From Chromatiaceae bacterium (lineage in GTDB: Bacteria; Pseudomonadota; Gammaproteobacteria; Chromatiales; Chromatiaceae): a stretch of 12,542 bases of DNA. Position numbers and translations under genes: made by a program. Where the stretch lies: positions 1 to 12,542 of the forward strand of contig JAFGTZ010000196.1 in NCBI GenBank assembly GCA_016938795.1, written 5' to 3'. This document shows, piece after piece, positions 7,567 to 12,542 of the stretch (within the stretch, counting starts at the first letter, position 1; each line of letters opens with the position of its first letter). Under the pieces are notes generated by a model that saw only the letters and a list, made by a program, of their open reading frames with translations, was not told the DNA's origin and did not search any database.

Positions 7567-7677
7567 ATTGCCCGCCTGTCGCCACAAGGCGGCGGCGCGG
7601 CGACACTCGGGCGAACGCGCTGTTCGCCCATGTCAGCGCCGGGCTCCTGGTCGCGGGGGCGCCGGCGTTTTTGTTTT
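7567..7677 (+). promoter_or_regulatory. Structured leader between prs and rplY, candidate bL25 leader
   Basis: The 136-nt spacer is packed with inverted repeats. Stem A pairs GCCCG (7570-7574) with CGGGC (7608-7612) and TGTCGCC (7577-7583) with GGCGACA (7599-7605). Stem B pairs GGGCGAAC (7609-7616) with GTTCGCCC (7622-7629) around a 5-nt loop. A and B share 7609-7612, so they cannot both form fully. The terminator-like hairpin at 7637-7667 follows. This layout resembles an attenuator. Leaders ahead of ribosomal-protein genes often bind their own product; I recall candidate bL25 leaders proposed in gammaproteobacteria but cannot verify a match. Function is inference. Confidence 0.5.
7637..7677 (+). 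terminator. Intrinsic terminator or attenuator ahead of rplY
   Basis: CGCCGG (7637-7642) pairs with CCGGCG (7662-7667), and further G-C and G-T pairs continue inward to a small loop near 7649-7654. The stem is followed at once by TTTTTGTTTT (7668-7677), the classic form of a Rho-independent terminator. It ends only 13 nt before the rplY Shine-Dalgarno, which leaves no room for a promoter after it. Readthrough or conditional termination would therefore set rplY and pth expression, unless a promoter overlaps the stem. Confidence 0.65.
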
Positions 7678-7702
7678 GACCTTTATTCTTGGAGAAACGC
7701 CA

Positions 7703-8308
7703 ATGAGCGTGGATTTCGATGTCATTGCGCTGCCGCGCGAAGCCGTGGGGAAGGGTGCGAGCCGCCGCCTGCGTCGTACGGGGCAGGTGCCGGCCATCAT
7801 CTATGGTGGTCATCAGGAGCCCGAGATGGTCTCGGTGGCTCATAACGAGCTGCTCAAGCATCTGGAGCACGAGGCCTTCTATTCGCACGTGCTCAACCTG
7901 CGTCTTGGCGACAGCAGCACCTCGGTGGTGCTCAAGGACTTGCAGCGTCATCCCGCCAAGCCCTTCATTCTGCATGTCGATTTTCTGCGCGTGACCCAGG
8001 GCGAGAAGCTGCGCATGATGGTGCCGCTGCACTTCGTCAACGAGGCCAAGTGCAAGGGCGTCAAGGCCGGCGGCCAGGTTTCGCACAGCCTGACCGAGGT
8101 CGAGGTGATCTGTCTGCCCAAGCATCTGCCCGAGTTCATCGAGGTCGATATGACCGAGATGGAGGTGGGCGCCATCCTGCATCTCTCCGAGCTGAGTCTG
8201 CCGGAGGGTGTCGAGCTGGCGCATCCGTCCGAGGAGCCGGTGGTGGTGGTGCACGGGCCGCGCGGCGGTGGCGACGAGGACGAGTCGTCGGAAGACGCGG
8301 CGTCCTGA
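7703..8308 (+). CDS. rplY: Large-subunit ribosomal protein bL25, long Ctc/TL5 form
   Basis: Binds 5S rRNA in the large ribosomal subunit. The 201-residue protein is the two-domain form: an N-terminal bL25 domain (about 1-95) with the GKGASRRLRRTGQVPAIIYGG signature at 17-36 split across the RNA-binding face, and a C-terminal TL5 beta domain (about 98-185, with VPLHFVNE and LPEFIEVDM). E. coli bL25 has only the first domain. The tail from 187 is Gly- then Asp/Glu/Ser-rich. The ATG at 7703 follows GGAGAAA at 7691-7697 with good spacing; an upstream in-frame extension from 7493 would overlap prs and is rejected. The order prs-rplY-pth is conserved in gammaproteobacteria. Confidence 0.96.
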   Translation: MSVDFDVIALPREAVGKGASRRLRRTGQVPAIIYGGHQEPEMVSVAHNELLKHLEHEAFYSHVLNLRLGDSSTSVVLKDLQRHPAKPFILHVDFLRVTQGEKLRMMVPLHFVNEAKCKGVKAGGQVSHSLTEVEVICLPKHLPEFIEVDMTEMEVGAILHLSELSLPEGVELAHPSEEPVVVVHGPRGGGDEDESSEDAAS

Positions 8309-8333
8309 TCCGCTTCGCTTCTTGAGCCTATGC

Positions 8334-8368
8334 CACGGCCCGGACAGGTTTTGCCTGCCCGGGCCGTG
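8334..8368 (+). promoter_or_regulatory. Strong rplY-pth intercistronic hairpin
   Basis: Two 15-nt arms (8334-8348 and 8354-8368) pair around the loop TTTTG, with a single A-C mismatch (8344 against 8358). The stem is very GC-rich. No T-tract follows, so it is a poor intrinsic terminator; it could instead be a processing or mRNA-stability element, or a Rho-related pause. It lies 25 nt after the rplY stop and 40 nt before pth. Confidence 0.7.
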
Positions 8369-8408
8369 TGCTGTTGGAAGATCAGTCTGTCAGTGAGGAT
8401 ATGCCGTG

Positions 8409-9005
8409 ATGGCTGAGGCCGGAATTGATCTGATCGTTGGGCTGGGTAATCCGGGGGCCCAATATGAGGCAACCCGCCATAACGTTGGGTTCTGGTTTGT
8501 CGATGCGCTGGCGCGCGCCGGGGGCGAGGGCTTTCGGGCCGAGGGGCGTTTCCATGGCGAAGTCTGCCGTCTGAGGCTGGCCGGGCGCGATCTGCGACTG
8601 CTTAAGCCCGCGACCTACATGAACCGCAGCGGACAGTCGATCGGAGCCGTGGCGCGCTATTTCGAGATCCCGCCCGAGCGCATTCTCATCGCCCACGACG
8701 AGCTGGATCTGCCGGTGGGTAGCGTGCGTCTGAAGCAGGGCGGGGGACATGCCGGTCACAATGGCTTGCGCGACAGCATCGCGGTGCTCGGATCGCGTGA
8801 CTTCTGGCGCTTGCGCATCGGCATCGCCCATCCCGGCGACCGCACGCTGGTGACCGGCTATGTGCTCGGGCGCCCCTCGCGCGAGGACGGGGAGCGCATT
8901 GAGGACGCCCTCAACGAGGCCGAGCGGGTCTTGGAGGATCTGCTGCATGGCCGCTTTCAGGCGGCCATGAATCGCCTGCACAGCGGCGGCACTCACCAGC
9001 GATAG
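8409..9005 (+). CDS. pth: Peptidyl-tRNA hydrolase
   Basis: Releases peptides from peptidyl-tRNAs that drop off the ribosome, recycling tRNA. The 198-residue protein has the family's usual length. Conserved residues are in place: N14 in GLGNPG, catalytic H24 in ATRHNVG, N72 in PATYMNRSG, D97 in HDELDLP and N118 in GGGHAGHNGLRD. The ATG at 8409 is preceded by an in-frame GTG at 8406; GAGGA at 8395-8399 could serve either, with 9-nt or 6-nt spacing, and the choice changes only one residue. It closes the prs-rplY-pth set. ychF, its common downstream neighbour, is missing; the 3' end instead overlaps the convergent FadL-like gene by 13 bp (8993-9005). Confidence 0.97.
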   Translation: MAEAGIDLIVGLGNPGAQYEATRHNVGFWFVDALARAGGEGFRAEGRFHGEVCRLRLAGRDLRLLKPATYMNRSGQSIGAVARYFEIPPERILIAHDELDLPVGSVRLKQGGGHAGHNGLRDSIAVLGSRDFWRLRIGIAHPGDRTLVTGYVLGRPSREDGERIEDALNEAERVLEDLLHGRFQAAMNRLHSGGTHQR

Positions 9006-10390
9006 CCGATGCCGAGTTCGACTTCCCACTGATCCATGGCGATGTTGATCGACTCTGGGCCGCCCGAAAAGGGCACCTGACAGCCGCAATCGAGGTCGTT
9101 TTGCGGTGCGTACATGGCGGCCAGATTGACCTCGGCGCGCTTGCCCAGGCGCTTGGTGAGGCCCAGGGTGAAATGCTGCTCGATGACAGCCGGGGCCAGG
9201 GTGTTGAAGAGCACGCCCTCGGCGGGTACGGGCTGATCGGTCAGGCTGTAGCCGGCGCGCAGGGTCAGATCGGGGCGCGCGTCCCATTGTACGCCGAGCT
9301 TGTAGACCGTCATGTCATCCCAGCCGAATCCCACCCCGCGCTCACCGCCCAGGCAGTACTGGGTTTCGCCGCCCATGCAGCGCAGCAGGCTCTCGCTCAT
9401 GGGGTTGGCGAAGGCGTCGATGTCGCCATACCAGATGCGCTGCACATCGAAGGCAAAGACTAGATCGGGACGCGCGCGCCAGGCGAGACCCAGATTGAGA
9501 ATGGCCGGTGCGTCGAGATCGCCTTCCTCGGCGAACATGTCGGAGTATTTCTCGAAGCGCCCGAAGTTGATCTGGGTCTGATAGGAGGCCGCAAGCGAGA
9601 GACGTTCGGTGGGCTGCCACAGGGCGCCGATCTGGGCGCCCCAGCCGAAGGCGCCGTCGCGTCCGCGATTGGACAGATCATCGGGGTTGCCATCGGCAAC
9701 CAGCATTCCAAAGGGCGAGAGTCCACTCGCCTTGAACATCTGATAGGCCAGGATGGCGCCCGCGCCGACCGAGAATTGCTCGGTGAGCTTGCGCGAATAG
9801 CTCAGATTGAGCCCAAGCTGCGCCAGATCGACGCCGGTACGGGCATCGGCCGGGTCGCTCAAGGCGCCACCGAAGGTGCCCAGTCCGGCTGAGCCGGGGG
9901 TGCCGGGCAGGGCGGTGGTGTCGCCGGGCTGATAGGTGGTGTTCATGCCGCCGTTGCCGTAGAGGGCGACGCCGAGCGCGCTGCTTGTATCAAGCGGGTG
10001 GACATAGGCGAAATGCGGGATCAGAAAGAGATCCTTGTCGCTGTCGACCGTGCCGGTAAAGTCGGGGTTTGAGCCGATGGGGCTGGGCCAGGGCGGTGCC
10101 ATGCCAGCGGCGATGGCCTCGGGCGGAAACTGATTGCTGGTGGCGTTCTGGGTATATTCGCGATCCGGGCTGAAGAAGGCCACTCCGGCATCCAGGCGAC
10201 GCCCGACCCAGACAGCGCCGGCTACATTCGTGGTGGTGATCATGGCGTCCTGGGGCAGCGCTGAACCGGCTCCCGCCATGCCCTTGCTCTTGGTGCCAAA
10301 GCCATGCGGCAGATAACCGTTGGTGGCCAGTGCGCTGTGCGCGGCCAGCATGACCAGGGCGCCCGTGAGCGCCGCCTGTCTGATAGGCAT
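8993..10390 (-). CDS. OmpP1/FadL/TodX-family outer-membrane channel
   Basis: A 465-residue outer-membrane beta-barrel of the family that imports long-chain fatty acids and other hydrophobic compounds. The signal peptide (1-22) has a likely cleavage at HSALA-T. The mature N-terminus NGYLPHGFGTKSKGMAGAG (24-42) is the hallmark of the FadL hatch segment, followed by LPQDAMITTTNVAGAVW. The rest shows alternating amphipathic strands, and the chain ends GIGYRW with a terminal aromatic, the BAM-recognition type ending. Four cysteines (338, 346, 435, 437) fall in two loop-like segments and could form disulfides. The start has an excellent Shine-Dalgarno at 10397-10405. No acyl-CoA or hydrocarbon-degradation genes are nearby, so the substrate cannot be inferred and I do not assign fadL itself. 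Confidence 0.9.
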   Translation of the reverse strand: MPIRQAALTGALVMLAAHSALATNGYLPHGFGTKSKGMAGAGSALPQDAMITTTNVAGAVWVGRRLDAGVAFFSPDREYTQNATSNQFPPEAIAAGMAPPWPSPIGSNPDFTGTVDSDKDLFLIPHFAYVHPLDTSSALGVALYGNGGMNTTYQPGDTTALPGTPGSAGLGTFGGALSDPADARTGVDLAQLGLNLSYSRKLTEQFSVGAGAILAYQMFKASGLSPFGMLVADGNPDDLSNRGRDGAFGWGAQIGALWQPTERLSLAASYQTQINFGRFEKYSDMFAEEGDLDAPAILNLGLAWRARPDLVFAFDVQRIWYGDIDAFANPMSESLLRCMGGETQYCLGGERGVGFGWDDMTVYKLGVQWDARPDLTLRAGYSLTDQPVPAEGVLFNTLAPAVIEQHFTLGLTKRLGKRAEVNLAAMYAPQNDLDCGCQVPFSGGPESINIAMDQWEVELGIGYRW

Positions 10391-10396
10391 CTCGAT

Positions 10397-10405
10397 CCTC
10401 CTCCT
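10397..10405 (-). promoter_or_regulatory. Ribosome binding site of the FadL-like gene
   Basis: Read on the minus strand this is AGGAGGAGG, 6 nt before the ATG at 10388-10390. It is the strongest Shine-Dalgarno in the window and fixes the start. Confidence 0.85.
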
Positions 10406-10422
10406 CGCGATGGGTGACGTTT

Positions 10423-10434
10423 CCTGGCGCCAGG
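10423..10434. promoter_or_regulatory. Perfect 12-bp palindrome 5' of the FadL-like gene
   Basis: CCTGGCGCCAGG is self-complementary and centred about 38 bp before the start codon. It could be an operator half-site or a small mRNA hairpin. A second near-palindrome, CAGGGC-G-GCCCTG, lies at 10464-10476. No regulator is identified for either. Confidence 0.35.
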
Positions 10435-10494
10435 TCGTCGTTTTGTCGTTATGGTCAGGCTGTCAGGGCGGCCCTGTCAGTCTGCCTGGGCAGG

Positions 10495-10526
10495 ATCTTG
10501 ATTGGCAGATTGAGAATTGTCAATCT
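10495..10526 (-). promoter_or_regulatory. Candidate promoter with overlapping dyad for the FadL-like gene
   Basis: On the minus strand, TTGACA (10518-10523) is a perfect -35 hexamer, followed after 17 bp by CAAGAT (10495-10500), a poor -10 (3 of 6). The -35 is embedded in an inverted repeat: AGATTGA (10507-10513) and TCAATCT (10520-10526) around a 6-bp centre. A weak -10 plus a dyad over the -35 fits a regulated promoter, but no footprint or regulator is known. Initiation near 10488 would give a leader of about 100 nt. Confidence 0.4.
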
Positions 10527-10614
10527 ATCGCTGCCGCCAAGACACTCCGGCCCTTTCGGTCGGGGGGTTGGGTTGCGCGCCCCGCGCAGTTGCGCGAGGC
10601 GGGCAAGGCCGTTA

Positions 10615-11955
10615 TCAGGCAGCGGGTGTGAGGGGTTCCCGTCCGATGGAGATATAGGTCAGCCCCGCCGCTCTGGCCTGCTGGCCGTTGAGAATGTTGC
10701 GTCCGTCGAAGAGCAGGGGATGGCGCAGGCGCTCGCGAATCTGTGCGAAATTGGGGCTGCGAAACTGCGCCCACTCGGTCACGATCACCAGTGCGTCGGC
10801 GCCCTCGAGCGCGGACATGGCGTCCTCGGTGAGCTTCAGGTCGGGGCGTTCGCCATAGATGCGCCGCGCCTCCTCCATGGCCACCGGGTCGAAGGCGCGC
10901 ACCTCGGCGCCAGCCTCCCAGAGCGCCTCCATGAGCACACGGCTGGAGGCCTCGCGCATGTCGTCGGTGTTGGGCTTGAAGGCCAGACCCCAGAGCGCGA
11001 TGGCGCGTCCCGCGAGCTGGCCCTCGAAATGGCGCTTGAGCTTCTCAAAGAGCAGTTCCTTCTGGCGAAAGTTCACCGCCTCGACCGCCTGCAGAAGCTG
11101 CGGCTCGTAGCCGAGGCCGCGCGCGGTGCGCTCCAGTGCGCGTACATCCTTGGGGAAGCAGGAGCCGCCGTAGCCGCAGCCCGGATAGATGAACTGATAG
11201 CCGATGCGCGGATCGGAACCGATGCCCACACGCACCTGCTCGATGTCGGCCCCGACCGCCTCGGCGATGTTCGACAGCTCATTCATGAAGCTAATCTTGG
11301 TGGCCAGCATGGCGTTGGCGGCGTATTTGGTGAGCTCCGCCGAGCGCACGTCCATGATGAGGAGTCGGTCGCGATTGCGGTTGAAGGGCGCGTAGAGCGC
11401 GCGCAGCAACTCGGCGGTGCGCGGGTTGTCGGTGCCGACGATGATGCGATCGGGGCGCATGAAGTCCTCGATGGCCGCCCCTTCCTTCAGAAATTCGGGG
11501 TTGGAGACCACATCGAAGTCGAGCGCACGGCCGCGCGCGGCCTGGGCCTCACGGACTGTCTCGGCCACGCGGTCCGCAGTACCGACCGGTACGGTGGACT
11601 TATCCACGATGATGCGGTAGCCCTCCATGTGCTCACCGATGCTGCGCGCCACAGCCAGCACGTATTGCAGATCCGCCGAGCCGTCTTCGTCGGGCGGGGT
11701 TCCTACAGCAATGAATTGAAAAAGGCCGTGACGCACGCCTTCCTCGGCATCGGTCGAGAAGCGCAGGCGGCCCGCCTCGCGGTTGTGGCGGATCAGATCG
11801 TCGAGCCCAGGTTCATAGATAGGTACGCCGCCGCTGTTGAGCAGGTCAATCTTGCGTGGATCAACATCAATGCAGAGTACATCGTTGCCAACTTCGGCCA
11901 GGCAGGCGCCCGTGACCAGGCCGACATAGCCGCTGCCAAAAATCGTCACTTCCAT
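10615..11955 (-). CDS. ugd: UDP-glucose 6-dehydrogenase
   Basis: NAD-dependent, two-step oxidation of UDP-glucose to UDP-glucuronate, a precursor for surface polysaccharides and lipid A or glycan modification. The 446-residue protein starts MEVTIFGSGYVGLVTGACLAE, with the Rossmann glycine motif GSGYVG at 7-12. VDKSTVPVGTAD at 117-128 and NPEFLKEGAA at 152-161 are family signatures. Catalytic residues are visible as K210 and N214 in LTKYAANAML, C266 in GYGGSCFPKD and D270. The C-terminal UDP-binding domain includes LWGLAFKPNTDDMRE. The ATG at 11955 has GGAG 7 nt upstream; a longer frame from 12012 adds 19 unrelated residues without a Shine-Dalgarno and is rejected. It appears monocistronic, with no polysaccharide genes adjacent. 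Confidence 0.96.
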   Translation of the reverse strand: MEVTIFGSGYVGLVTGACLAEVGNDVLCIDVDPRKIDLLNSGGVPIYEPGLDDLIRHNREAGRLRFSTDAEEGVRHGLFQFIAVGTPPDEDGSADLQYVLAVARSIGEHMEGYRIIVDKSTVPVGTADRVAETVREAQAARGRALDFDVVSNPEFLKEGAAIEDFMRPDRIIVGTDNPRTAELLRALYAPFNRNRDRLLIMDVRSAELTKYAANAMLATKISFMNELSNIAEAVGADIEQVRVGIGSDPRIGYQFIYPGCGYGGSCFPKDVRALERTARGLGYEPQLLQAVEAVNFRQKELLFEKLKRHFEGQLAGRAIALWGLAFKPNTDDMREASSRVLMEALWEAGAEVRAFDPVAMEEARRIYGERPDLKLTEDAMSALEGADALVIVTEWAQFRSPNFAQIRERLRHPLLFDGRNILNGQQARAAGLTYISIGREPLTPAA

Positions 11956-12033
11956 CCGGATTCTCCACTGTCTTTTGGTGTTGTTGCTGTTGCGGTGAGC
12001 GGCCAGGGCCATGCTCAGGCGTAAAGGGAAAAA

Positions 12034-12062
12034 GTTACAAGATTACACCCAAGGCATGTCAA
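12034..12062 (-). promoter_or_regulatory. Sigma70-type promoter of ugd
   Basis: On the minus strand, TTGACA (12057-12062, 6 of 6) and TGTAAC (12034-12039, 4 of 6) are separated by exactly 17 bp. Initiation near 12027 gives a leader of about 70 nt before the ATG at 11955. The promoter begins about 19 bp beyond the end of repeat copy 2. Confidence 0.6.
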
Positions 12063-12080
12063 TTTTTCGGTTAGACCAAC

Positions 12081-12249
12081 CGCACATCAGTTTTTGGTTT
12101 TCCTCATGCGCTCTGGGCTGGGTGATGGGCCCGGGGGGGGCGGACGTGACTCCCTGCCTGGAGGCTTGACAGCGGCATCCCTGCCGCTCACCCCCGCGTC
12201 CATCCCCCAGCCTTCACCGCAAAATCCATCTGTGAATTGGTATATATCT
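12081..12249 (-). repeat. Structured intergenic repeat, copy 2 (inverted)
   Basis: Reverse-complement copy of 3544-3710. It keeps the inner stem AGCGGCA/TGCCGCT (12171-12177 and 12182-12188) with a 4-nt loop, and the outer pairing of the G-run plus GGACG with CGTCC plus the C-run. Its C-run is longer (8 G on the plus strand, 12133-12140, against 6 C in copy 1). Read on the minus strand it ends about 125 nt 5' of the ugd start, so both copies point toward a nearby gene start. Confidence 0.85.
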
Positions 12250-12413
12250 GGCAAGCGCGCTCGGCTTTGTTGTCACGCGACCTGGTGGCTCCGATGGCTA
12301 GCGTCAAATCACTTGCCGAGCGGCGCGCGCGCGGGCAAAATAGTCGAGTTTTTTACGCCAAATGTCATGCCCGCTTGATGCGCGGCGTCCGGAAGCGGCG
12401 GGCAAAAATAACG

Positions 12414-12442
12414 TTGACGGCGATGAGTGGCTTGTCTATACT
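12414..12442 (+). promoter_or_regulatory. Strong sigma70-type promoter of tRNA-Tyr
   Basis: TTGACG (12414-12419, 5 of 6) and TATACT (12437-12442, 5 of 6) are spaced by 17 bp. The next bases, GAGCCGC, form a GC-rich discriminator of the kind found at stringently controlled stable-RNA promoters. Initiation near 12449-12450 would leave a 5' leader of only 7-8 nt for RNase P to remove. Confidence 0.85.
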
Positions 12443-12456
12443 GAGCCGCTCATTTC

Positions 12457-12541
12457 GGAGGGGTTCCCGAGCGGTCAAAGGGATCAGACTGTAAATCTGA
12501 CGGCTCAGCCTTCGGAGGTTCGAATCCTCCCCCCTCCACCA
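12457..12541 (+). tRNA. tRNA-Tyr (anticodon GTA)
   Basis: A complete class II tRNA with encoded CCA: acceptor GGAGGGG (12457-12463) pairs with CCCCTCC (12531-12537), anticodon stem TCAGA (12484-12488) pairs with TCTGA (12496-12500) around a loop with GTA at 12491-12493, the long variable arm has a GGC/GCC stem (12502-12510), and the T stem GGAGG/CCTCC encloses TTCGAAT. The discriminator is A12538 and CCA is at 12539-12541. In gammaproteobacteria tRNA-Tyr often opens a tRNA-Tyr-Gly-Thr-tufB operon; the window ends one base later, so that cannot be seen here. Confidence 0.98.
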
Positions 12542-12542
12542 A

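Larger units (their letters stand above)
12013..12456. other. Divergent ugd / tRNA-Tyr intergenic region
   Basis: Roughly 440 bp with no supportable protein gene. It contains the ugd promoter at 12034-12062, repeat copy 2 at 12081-12249, an otherwise unremarkable stretch from about 12250 to 12410, and the tRNA-Tyr promoter at 12414-12442. The 94-residue frame at 12094-12378 and the 85-residue frame at 12237-12494 run through the repeat or into the tRNA and look spurious. Confidence 0.7.

Noticed and set aside
10414..12024. Plus-strand frame of 536 codons opposite ugd
   Set aside because: Antisense shadow; Ugd on the minus strand has its full catalytic set.
12094..12378. 94-residue small protein, sharing a peptide with the minus-strand frame 3481-3669
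   Set aside because: The shared peptide (GGLTAASLPLTP) is simply the nucleotide repeat translated in the same frame twice; no ribosome binding site.
1..12542. CRISPR array, integrase, phage or toxin-antitoxin genes
   Set aside because: No regularly spaced direct repeats and no such proteins were seen on either strand.

Overview
The window is about 12.5 kb of GC-rich chromosomal DNA. Gene content, gene order and protein sequences point to a gammaproteobacterium, probably of the Chromatiales (purple sulfur bacteria and relatives). That placement is an inference from protein similarity recalled from memory and from synteny; no search was run. The backbone is the divergent housekeeping locus known from Escherichia and Pseudomonas: hemA-prfA-prmC on one strand, facing a TPR gene, ispE, tRNA-Gln, prs, rplY and pth on the other.

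Layout from left to right. Positions 45-3274, minus strand: hemA (glutamyl-tRNA reductase, first committed step of tetrapyrrole synthesis), prfA (release factor 1) and prmC (methyltransferase for the release-factor GGQ glutamine). hemA and prfA overlap by an ATGA, and a hairpin follows prmC. Positions 3275-3810: divergent intergenic region holding the first copy of a repeat of about 165 bp. Positions 3811-9005, plus strand: an exported TPR protein overlapping ispE by 4 bp, then tRNA-Gln(UUG), prs, a structured leader, rplY (long bL25/Ctc form), a strong intercistronic hairpin, and pth. Positions 8993-10390, minus strand: an OmpP1/FadL-type outer-membrane channel, overlapping pth tail to tail by 13 bp. 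Positions 10615-11955, minus strand: UDP-glucose 6-dehydrogenase with a good sigma70-type promoter. Positions 12081-12249: second repeat copy, inverted relative to the first. Positions 12414-12541: a near-consensus promoter and tRNA-Tyr(GUA) at the window edge.

Most genes serve translation and its precursors: release factor and its modification, two tRNAs, a ribosomal protein, peptidyl-tRNA recycling, PRPP supply, isoprenoid precursors and haem or bacteriochlorophyll precursors. The FadL-like channel and Ugd are accessory envelope functions placed beside this core.

I did not find a clear undescribed multi-gene system. The signals most worth following are the 136-nt prs-rplY spacer, which can fold into competing stems followed by a terminator-like hairpin; the structured repeat that sits 5' of two unrelated genes in the same orientation relative to each; the apparent absence of lolB and ychF from their usual slots; and a dyad overlapping the possible -35 of the FadL-like gene.
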